Shown one piece after another: positions 14,175 to 19,688 of a DNA stretch of 19,688 nucleotides. The translations under genes and the position numbers were made by a program. The DNA comes from Spirochaetaceae bacterium. GTDB taxonomy: Bacteria; Spirochaetota; Spirochaetia; SZUA-6; Bin103. The stretch is from assembly GCA_026710565.1 (NCBI GenBank), contig JAPOQV010000081.1, forward strand, positions 1-19,688. Direction: 5' to 3'. The notes under the pieces were generated by a model, which ran no database searches, was not told where the DNA came from, and saw only the letters and a program-made list of their open reading frames with translations. The first letter of the stretch is position 1; each line of letters begins with the position of its first letter.

Positions 14175-15625
14175 GAGAGACCCCGACCTCGGGCCGCCGG
14201 CCCAACCTGCTCTACATTCACTCCGATCAGCACAACCCGTTCGTAACCGGCTGCTACGGCGACTCCGTGGTGCAGACTCCCCACCTGGACGGGCTGGCGA
14301 GCCGCGGCGTGACCTTCACCAACGCCTACTGCCCGTCGCCGGTCTGCGTGCCGTCGCGGATGGCGATGCTCACCGGCAAGTACCCCCACGAGCTCGACGT
14401 GTGGACCAACCACCACATCCTGGGCAGCGACCACCCCACCCTCGCGCACGCCATGGGCGCCGCCGGCTACCGGCCCGTGCTGATGGGGCGCATGCACTCG
14501 GTCGGCATCGACCAGCTCCACGGCTACGCCGAGCGGCCGATCGGCGACCACGGGTCCAACCATCCCGGAGGCGGAGAGGTGCCCAGGGAGGCACGCGCAT
14601 CGCTCGAGAACTCAGGCGCCGGACAGAGCGGCTACCAGGTGCACGACGAGGACGTGACCGCGGCGACCGTCGACTTCCTCAACCGGTTCGGGATCCGCAG
14701 GCGCGCCGGAGTGAACGACGAGCCGTTCTGCCTGTCGGTGGGATACATCCTGCCGCACGCGCCCTACGTCGCCCGCCGCGCCGACTTCGACCGGTACCGC
14801 GACCGCGTGACCCTGCCGCGCGTGCGCACGCCGTTCGACGACCGGCTGCATCCGTTCGAGGCCTGGTGGCGCTCCTGGAGCAGCGTCGAGGAGGTCTCCG
14901 ACGATGTCATCCTGCGGGCCAGGGCGGCCTATTGGGCGCTGATCGACCGGATGGATGCGCTCATCGGCGACATCCTGGAGGCGCTGCGCCGGAACGGACT
15001 CGAGGAGAACACGCTCATCGTCTACCACTCCGACCACGGCGACATGGCCGGCGAGCACGACTTGTGGATGAAACGCTGCCACTACGAGGCGTCGGCGCGC
15101 ATCCCGGCGATCGTGTCGTGGCCGGGGGCGCTGCCGCAAGGGGTGACGTGCGACCGCGTGGTCAGCGCGCTCGACCTCAACGCCACGATGCTGGAAGCGC
15201 TGGGCGCCGAGCCGTTGCCCGGCTCCCACGGCCGCGGCCTGCTGGACCTGCTCGCGGGCAGGCAGGCCGACTGGGAGGACCTCGCCTTCTGCGAGTATTG
15301 CGTCTACGAGGGTTGGACGACGCGAATGATCCGCCGCGATGACTGGAAGTTCATCTACTACCACGGCCACCGGCCGCAGCTCTTCAACCTGCGCGAGGAT
15401 CCGGACGAGGTGGCCGACCGGAGCGGCGACCCGGCATGCGCGGCGCTCGTCAGGGAGTTGACCGCGGCCGTGCTGGCCGACTGGGACCCGGACGCCGTCG
15501 AGCGGAAGATGGACGAACGGCGCCGGGCCACCGACCTGATCGCGCGGTGGTCGCGGGAGACCGGCGCCCCCGAGCAGTTCGTCTGGCGCCGGAACCCGGC
15601 CATGGACTACGTGGAGCCGGGCTGA
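14171..15625 (+). CDS. Sulfatase (alkaline-phosphatase superfamily, type I formylglycine enzyme)
   Basis: A 484-residue sulfatase. The active-site motif CVPSRMAMLTGK spans 59-70: Cys59 is the residue converted to formylglycine, with Pro61 and Arg63 of C-x-P-S-R and Lys70. Metal-binding residues are Asp19 in HSDQH and Asp288-His289 in YHSDHGD; His109 and His196 (LPHAPY) fit the substrate pocket, and Lys301 follows in WMKRCHY. There is no signal peptide, so it probably acts in the cytoplasm on an imported sulfate ester, as choline sulfatase does; size and motif layout are BetC-like. It needs a formylglycine-generating enzyme or anaerobic maturase, not present here. Its ATG overlaps the stop of the ATPase gene by four bases. 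It ends one base before the stop of the convergent small membrane protein. Confidence 0.95.
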   Translation: MRETPTSGRRPNLLYIHSDQHNPFVTGCYGDSVVQTPHLDGLASRGVTFTNAYCPSPVCVPSRMAMLTGKYPHELDVWTNHHILGSDHPTLAHAMGAAGYRPVLMGRMHSVGIDQLHGYAERPIGDHGSNHPGGGEVPREARASLENSGAGQSGYQVHDEDVTAATVDFLNRFGIRRRAGVNDEPFCLSVGYILPHAPYVARRADFDRYRDRVTLPRVRTPFDDRLHPFEAWWRSWSSVEEVSDDVILRARAAYWALIDRMDALIGDILEALRRNGLEENTLIVYHSDHGDMAGEHDLWMKRCHYEASARIPAIVSWPGALPQGVTCDRVVSALDLNATMLEALGAEPLPGSHGRGLLDLLAGRQADWEDLAFCEYCVYEGWTTRMIRRDDWKFIYYHGHRPQLFNLREDPDEVADRSGDPACAALVRELTAAVLADWDPDAVERKMDERRRATDLIARWSRETGAPEQFVWRRNPAMDYVEPG

Positions 15626-15626
15626 A

Positions 15627-16040
15627 CTACTTCTTCTCCTTCCGCATGTACTCCAGCCACGTCTCCTTGGCGGACTCGAGCTCCTCCATCAGCACGCGGC
15701 GCGAGTGGTCGTCGGCGAACACCGGCGCGCGGGAGAAGTAGCGCAGCAGATCGTCGATGCCCTTGATCGATCGGCGCTTCGCCTGCGCCTCCAACCGGGC
15801 GACGCGCCGCTCGCGCACCCCGGCATCCAGCTCCCCGTTCGCCTGCACCTCGTCGATCCGCTCGAAGTAGGGCCGCGTCCACGCCTCCGGCACCTGGCCG
15901 GTGCTGGTGATGTACTCGGCGTTGTGGTGCCGCTCGTGGACGACGCGGCCGAGCACCTTGCCGATGATCACCACCCCCCAGCGGACTCCGAGTGTGAACA
16001 GCGCGATGACGGCGGCGAAGGCGAGCAGGAGCGGCAGCAT
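15627..16040 (-). CDS. Small membrane-anchored hypothetical protein
   Basis: A 137-residue protein I do not recognise. Residues 2-18 form one hydrophobic membrane segment and a second amphipathic stretch (GVVIIGKVLGRVV) follows, so the N-terminus is probably anchored. The rest is charged and mostly helical: ERHHNAEYI (36-44), PYFERIDEVQANGELDAG (57-74), an arginine-rich helix (RERRVARLEAQAKRRS) and a final acidic-basic helix ending in KEKK. No cysteine or catalytic motif is visible. TATGAT on this strand at 16057-16052 could be a -10 element just before the start. It is convergent with the sulfatase, with one base between the stop codons. Codon use looks normal for the window, supporting a real gene. 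Confidence 0.7.
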   Translation of the reverse strand: MLPLLLAFAAVIALFTLGVRWGVVIIGKVLGRVVHERHHNAEYITSTGQVPEAWTRPYFERIDEVQANGELDAGVRERRVARLEAQAKRRSIKGIDDLLRYFSRAPVFADDHSRRVLMEELESAKETWLEYMRKEKK

Positions 16041-16077
16041 GGCGAGAGCCCATCATAGCGCCCTACGAGAGTACGGA

Positions 16078-16787
16078 CTACACGATCCGAATCCCTGCGC
16101 GATGCAGAGCCATTCGGTAGTTGGGCTTCTCTTCGGGAACGGTAGTGCCGCGCGGCGTCCGTATCGTCGTCGCGGTCTCTACGAAATCGAACTGCAGCGT
16201 CGGCTCATAGAACGCTTTCCAGCGCCACCCGTCTCTCCCAGCCCCACTCCCACCGCGATCTCCGGCCGCACGTACCATCCCAGTCGATAGGTGTTGTGAT
16301 AGTCCGTATCGCTCAGGACGTGCGTGTCCCGGTCTTCCACCCACGGAAGGAACGACACCGATCCTCCGATCCTTCCGTAGAAGCCGTCGCCCTTCGCCTG
16401 TCCCAGCTCCATGAAAACGCCGCGTGGACCGCCTGATGGCGCACCGCATAGCGCACCAAGTGTTGCTCATCGTCGAACTTCCCCCGGCTGCCGGGGTACT
16501 CGTACTCGCCCCCGCGCGCACTCCAGACGTGGTAGTTGCCGCGATGCCCCAGGCGCGCGAAGGCGCTCAGGTACATCTCACCGCGCGCTACTTCCACCAG
16601 CATGATGTCGGCCGCGTCTCCACGAGCTCGTCCGTGTTCGCCCAGCATGCCCCGGTTTCCACGCCGAACAGCAACCGCGGCGCCCCGCTGCCGAAGCGCA
16701 TCGACGGCGAGTCCCCTCATCCGCAACCGCCGCGCCGGCGAACACGGCGAGCAAAGCGAGCAGTGCCGCTCGCCGCGCTCGATTCAC
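16078..16787 (-). pseudogene. Secreted protein gene broken by four single-base frameshifts
   Basis: Five consecutive segments in rotating frames join into one protein. It opens with a signal peptide (RRAALLALLAVFAGAAVADEG from GTG 16787), followed by MRFGSGAPRLLFGVETGACW, then ADIMLVEVARGEMYLSAFAR with HRGNYHVWSARGGEYEYPG, then DGFYGRIGGSVSFLPWVED with YRLGWYVRPEIAVGVGLGETG, and finally WRWKAFYEPTLQFDFVET ending at TAG 16078. Shifts fall near 16713-16716, 16612-16616, 16414-16417 and 16228-16230. Each is in the same direction and is repaired by adding one base, three times in a run of G or T. Adding four bases gives exactly 238 codons. The alternating aromatic pattern suggests an outer-membrane or beta-rich exported protein. 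It starts 21 bases after the lipoprotein stop, operon-like. Either natural slippage decay or base-calling errors could explain it. Confidence 0.75.
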
Positions 16788-16808
16788 TTCGCTCGCCGCT
16801 GTCGATCA

Positions 16809-17423
16809 CTACCCGCCGTCGCCGGCAACCGCATCCGGGCTCGGTACGAAGGTGATCACGAGCCTGGCCAAGTCACCATCCTGCTTGTCCCGCTCCATGT
16901 AGAACGGCCGCTCCGGCGACTTCACGAACAGCCGTTCCTCCGTTCCGTCCGAACGCTCGTGAATCCAAAGGGCGTCGTCTCTGGCATCCACACATCTCTC
17001 AAAGGCACCAAGGCTACATCGGAAGGACCGATATGCGTAGCTTCGATATGGACGATCCGATTCCGCATCATAGTACATCAGTCGGTTGAAGCCAGCTACA
17101 TGAAGATTGCCCTCCGACGAGTCCCTCTGTCCCAAGCCGGTAGTCATTCCAACAAATCGCCGTTCGCCACTCTCCAAGACGATGATACCGCTCGTGGGGC
17201 CATACTTCCCGATCGTCGCTGAAGGCAAACTGAAATACTGCTTGCCCATCGAAATCTCCACCCTGACGCGACGACTGGACTCATTGGCGATCTCAAGTGA
17301 CCAGCCTGCGACATGGTCCTCTATACCCATCGGCCGCCAACAACCCGCCCCGAGACTGCCTGCCAAGGCCGCGGCCATCACGACAATCATGCGCACCAGC
17401 TTCGGACCGTGCGGCTCCACCAT
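16809..17423 (-). CDS. Predicted lipoprotein of unknown function
   Basis: A 204-residue protein with a lipoprotein signal: positively charged start (KLVR), hydrophobic stretch IVVMAAALAGS and lipobox LGAGC with Cys28 as the lipidated residue. The mature part looks beta-rich: GWSLEIANESSRRVRVEISMG, SGIIVLESGERRFVGM, LMYYDAESDRPYRSYAYRS, ending DLARLVITFVPSPDAVAGDGG. Two further cysteines (RCSLGAFERC) could form a disulfide. I do not recognise the family; WSLEIANES resembles extracellular domains bound to cell-surface proteins only loosely. The ATG at 17423 is preceded by AGGA and lies 11 bases after the stop of the broken protease gene. Upstream codons are open but overlap that gene. Base composition is lower in GC than the transporter genes. 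It is the only intact member of the exported module. Confidence 0.8.
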   Translation of the reverse strand: MVEPHGPKLVRMIVVMAAALAGSLGAGCWRPMGIEDHVAGWSLEIANESSRRVRVEISMGKQYFSLPSATIGKYGPTSGIIVLESGERRFVGMTTGLGQRDSSEGNLHVAGFNRLMYYDAESDRPYRSYAYRSFRCSLGAFERCVDARDDALWIHERSDGTEERLFVKSPERPFYMERDKQDGDLARLVITFVPSPDAVAGDGG

Positions 17424-17433
17424 GTTCCTACGG

Positions 17434-17987
17434 CTACGGCACGGCATCGTCGGTCGGTTCGGGGTTCGGCGAAGTCCCGTACAGGCGCTTGATCGTGTAG
17501 ATGTCCCAGAGCGAGAACCATGTCATACCATTATCTTCGCCCCAAAGACGTCTGTTCTGATATCAATCATACCAGATCCCACCATTCTTGAGGGTAATCA
17601 CTCCCGCCTGCGATTCATAGTACATCACCGACTGAAAGTCGTACGGTGTGCTGTAGTGCGTCGCATTGCTAACGGTCCTGCAATCGAAGATCCCGAAGAT
17701 ACGACAGTACCGGCGTCTCTCTGGTACTTCCGGTGATTAGCGTCTGCCGGGACGACGCGCACGTGATCATCCCTGTCGTAGCGCTGATGCTCGTGAAGCA
17801 GCCCAAAGACGTGTCACATTTTATGGTTGAAGTAGTCTTCTCTTCTGTCCTGCACAGAGTCATCATCCATACGTAGAAACGAGCAACCGATCTTTTCGAG
17901 CGACGCCTCTCCGGCGGAACTTCCCAACTGTGCATGGCTCCTGTAAACATCGCGAGTCATCAGTCCTGGGAACATAAACCTCCGCAT
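17434..17987 (-). pseudogene. Decayed astacin-type (M12A) zinc metalloprotease
   Basis: Translated by hand. Just after TGA 17814-17816 the frame reads HVFGLLHEHQRYDRDDHV, the second half of the astacin zinc signature HExxHxxGxxHExxR followed by the usual DRD. The first half reads H-K-M-stop-H, where HEMGH is expected: two base changes (GAA to AAA, GGA to TGA) remove the catalytic Glu and stop translation. After a one-base loss near 17710 the next frame has TPYDFQSVMYYES, the Met-turn, then another in-frame TGA at 17563-17565, and then FSLWDIYTIKRLYG, the typical C-terminal helix, ending at TAG 17434. Upstream sequence continues in frame to about ATG 17987 but lacks a signal peptide and is too short for the full domain. 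GC is low (43% over 17521-17580). Clearly non-functional as read. Confidence 0.8.
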
Positions 17988-18092
17988 GCCGTCGCGCTCC
18001 GCCATGCCGGGCTCTCGGGCGTCGGCGCCGCGGGGCCGGCCGATTCGGGGTCTTGACTGGAAGGCGCCCGGCGGCACACACTCGGGCCTCTC

Positions 18093-19160
18093 GTGGATAC
18101 CGCTACCCAGGCCCCCGTACTGGAGCTCAGGGACCTCAGGACGCACTTCTCGCTTGACGAAGGCATGCTCAAGGCCGTGGACGGGGTCAGCCTGACCGTC
18201 CACCAGGGGCAGACCCTCGGTATCATCGGCGAGAGCGGCTGCGGCAAGAGCGTGACCGCTCAGTCCGTCCTGCGCATCGTCCCCACGCCCGGCAAGATCA
18301 TCTCCGGCGACATCGTGCTCCATCGTGACGGCGAGCCCGCCGTCGATCTCGCCGACATGGACCCGTTCGGCCATTCGGTTCGCGCCATCCGCGGCAAGGA
18401 GATCTCGATGATCTTCCAGGAGCCGATGACCAGCCTGTCGCCCGTGCACACGATCGGCAACCAGATTGAGGAGGCGATCCTCCTGCACAAGACCAGGGAC
18501 AAGCAGGAGGCGCACTCGCTGGCCGTGGACATGCTGGACAAGGTCGGAATCCCGAATCCGTCGCAGCGCATCAACGAGTACCCGCACCAGCTCTCCGGCG
18601 GCCTGCGCCAGCGCGCCATGATCGCCATGGCGCTGTCCTGCAACCCCAAGCTGCTGATCGCCGACGAGCCGACCACCGCCCTCGACGTGACCGTGCAGGC
18701 GCAGATCCTGGACCTGATGGCCCATCTCCAGGAGGAGTTCGGCATGGCCATCCTGTACATCACCCACGACCTGGGGGTGATCGCCGAGATCGCCGACGAG
18801 GTCGCGGTGATGTACCTGGGCCGCGTGGTCGAGCACGCGGTGACCAGGGAGCTGTTCCGCAACCCGCTGCATCCCTACACGCGGTTGCTGCTCAAGTCGA
18901 TTCCGCGCATGGGCAAGGACGCCAAGCAGCGCCTCGAGGCGATCGAAGGCACCGTGCCGATCCCGCTCGACCCGCCGCGCATGTGCGGCTTCTACAGCCG
19001 CTGTCCGGACGCCATTGCCGGAACCTGTGACATGGAGGTGCCGGGGCTGGTCGAGATTTCCCGCGGGCACTCGGTGCGCTGCTACCTGCACAGCCCGCAG
19101 ACCGAACCCATCCCGGAGACGCCGGAGCCGTCCCGGCGAGCATTAGGAGCGGCACGATGA
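18093..19160 (+). CDS. ABC transporter ATPase, DppD/OppD type
   Basis: A 355-residue ATPase that powers peptide-type importers from the cytoplasmic face. Walker A GESGCGKS (46-53), Q-loop Gln109 in IFQEPMTSLSP, signature LSGGLRQR (167-174), Walker B LLIADEPT (187-194) and switch His225 in YITHDLG are all intact. The C-terminal oligopeptide domain (RNPLHPYTRLLLKSIP) ends with four cysteines (298, 304, 312, 330), the pattern that in some DppD proteins binds an iron-sulfur cluster. The start is GTG: an in-frame TGA lies at 18054-18056 and no other start fits the family N-terminus. It lacks a clear Shine-Dalgarno sequence. It overlaps the next ATPase by four bases. It could serve the permeases at 4.4-6.6 kb or another set beyond the window. 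Confidence 0.95.
   Translation: MDTATQAPVLELRDLRTHFSLDEGMLKAVDGVSLTVHQGQTLGIIGESGCGKSVTAQSVLRIVPTPGKIISGDIVLHRDGEPAVDLADMDPFGHSVRAIRGKEISMIFQEPMTSLSPVHTIGNQIEEAILLHKTRDKQEAHSLAVDMLDKVGIPNPSQRINEYPHQLSGGLRQRAMIAMALSCNPKLLIADEPTTALDVTVQAQILDLMAHLQEEFGMAILYITHDLGVIAEIADEVAVMYLGRVVEHAVTRELFRNPLHPYTRLLLKSIPRMGKDAKQRLEAIEGTVPIPLDPPRMCGFYSRCPDAIAGTCDMEVPGLVEISRGHSVRCYLHSPQTEPIPETPEPSRRALGAAR
19145..19149 (+). promoter_or_regulatory. Shine-Dalgarno sequence of the second ATPase gene
   Basis: AGGAG lies seven bases before the ATG at 19157, inside the 3' end of the first ATPase gene. It supports this start, giving a long N-terminal extension before the first conserved strand. Confidence 0.65.
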
Positions 19161-19688
19161 GCGAACCCGACAGCCGCGGAGGCACGCAGCCGTCCGCCGC
19201 CACGGGCGGAGCGCCCGCGGGAAACGGAGCGCGAACGCTCCTGAGAGTCGATGAGCTGCGCAAGTACTTCCCGATCGAGAAGGGGTTCCTGCGCCGCGTC
19301 ACCGGCCACGTCAAGGCGGTCGACCGCATCAACCTCTTCATCAACGAGGGTGAGACGCTCGGCCTGGTGGGAGAGTCCGGCTGCGGCAAGACGACCCTGG
19401 GGCGCTGCATCCTGCGCGCCATCGAGCCTACCGACGGCTCGATCAACTTCCAGTTCCAGGCCGCCGACGCGCCGGTCGACATCACCAAGCTGGACAAGAG
19501 CCGGCTGCGGCAGATCCGCCGCCACATGCAGATGGTCTTCCAGGACCCCTATTCGTCGCTGGACCCGCGCATGACGGTGCTGGACATCGTCGCCGAGCCG
19601 CTGGTCGCCAACAGCCTGGCGCGCGGACAGGAGCTGGAGGAGCGGGTCAAGGAGCTGGTGAACATCGTCGGCCTGGAGGTCAAGCACC
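19157..19688 (+). CDS. ABC transporter ATPase, DppF/OppF type (3' end cut by window)
   Basis: The first 177 codons of the partner ATPase. A low-complexity 28-residue N-terminal extension (glycine, alanine, proline) comes before LLRVDELRKYFPIEKGFLRR, the characteristic DppF opening. Walker A is GESGCGKT (72-79) and the Q-loop region reads MQMVFQDPYSSLDPRMTV. Signature, Walker B and C-terminal domain lie beyond the right edge. The ATG overlaps the DppD-like stop by four bases (ATGA at 19157-19160), so the two subunits are translated together and should form a heterodimer. The HVKAVDRINLFINEGE segment is typical. A permease or binding-protein gene may follow outside the window. Confidence 0.93.
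   Translation, partial: MSEPDSRGGTQPSAATGGAPAGNGARTLLRVDELRKYFPIEKGFLRRVTGHVKAVDRINLFINEGETLGLVGESGCGKTTLGRCILRAIEPTDGSINFQFQAADAPVDITKLDKSRLRQIRRHMQMVFQDPYSSLDPRMTVLDIVAEPLVANSLARGQELEERVKELVNIVGLEVKH

Noticed and set aside
16052..16057. TATGAT before the small membrane protein, also seen at 11620-11625, as a shared promoter
   Set aside because: The -10 match is good but no -35 box lies at a proper distance in either case, and six-base matches are expected by chance.
17563..17816. In-frame TGA codons read as tryptophan or selenocysteine
   Set aside because: Intact genes in the window use TGA as a stop, TGG occurs in the same frame, no selenocysteine hairpin is evident, and a frameshift accompanies the stops, so decay is simpler.
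17814..19091. 425-codon minus-strand frame opposite the DppD-like ATPase
   Set aside because: Most of it is an antisense shadow; only its last ~58 codons, beyond the ATPase gene, are protease-like and they are reported as part of the astacin pseudogene.
1..19688. CRISPR array, tRNA, rRNA, integrase or attachment sites
   Set aside because: I saw no spaced direct-repeat array, no cloverleaf or rRNA-like stretch, and no transposase or integrase frame on either strand.

Overview
This window is a GC-rich bacterial segment (one hand-counted 60-base line, 6001-6060, is 68% GC) with densely packed, often overlapping genes. It resembles an accessory catabolic region of an uncultured bacterium, probably a metagenome-derived contig. 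The mix of peptide-type ABC transporters, several PhyH/TauD dioxygenases, a sulfatase, a BNR-repeat protein, a DUF4143 ATPase and an Uma2 relic would suit a marine or sponge-associated spirochaete-like or similar heterotroph. That placement is weak inference: no rRNA, tRNA or marker gene is present. The first ~80 bases are long C runs that look like a contig-end artefact.

Layout. 1-1922 (minus): a homoserine-dehydrogenase-like oxidoreductase with a SAF domain, cut by the window edge, preceded by a chloramphenicol-phosphotransferase-like kinase. 1923-2335: a divergent intergenic region with an interrupted inverted repeat and a possible promoter. 2336-8487 (plus): a probable operon of a family-5 solute-binding protein, a hairpin with T tract, DppB-like and DppC-like permeases, a PhyH dioxygenase and a five-Asp-box sialidase-like protein. 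8480-9292 (minus): a second PhyH gene, divergent from a TauD-like dioxygenase (9393-10211). 10275-11291 (minus): a medium-chain dehydrogenase without the usual zinc ligands. 11354-11620 (minus): an Uma2 nuclease relic with an internal deletion. 11700-15625 (plus): a third PhyH gene, a DUF4143 ATPase with altered acidic residues, and a sulfatase whose start overlaps the ATPase stop. 15627-16040 (minus): a small membrane-anchored protein.

16078-17987 (minus) holds an exported-protein module with visibly lower GC: a broken astacin-type metalloprotease, an intact lipoprotein, and a secreted protein broken by four single-base losses that all shift the frame the same way. 18093 to the right edge (plus): two peptide-transporter ATPases (DppD-like and DppF-like), the second cut by the window end.

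A reasonable inference is that the region imports and breaks down small organic compounds, possibly sulfated or host-derived. The binding protein and permeases take up the substrate, the ATPases at 18-19.7 kb may power them although they lie about 11.5 kb away, and the dioxygenases, dehydrogenases and sulfatase act in the cytoplasm. No substrate can be read from the sequence. The most notable observations are the decayed astacin and its low-GC exported neighbours, the four same-direction lesions, an identical 16-base box upstream of two dioxygenase genes, the altered ATPase, and the clustering of four dioxygenases.
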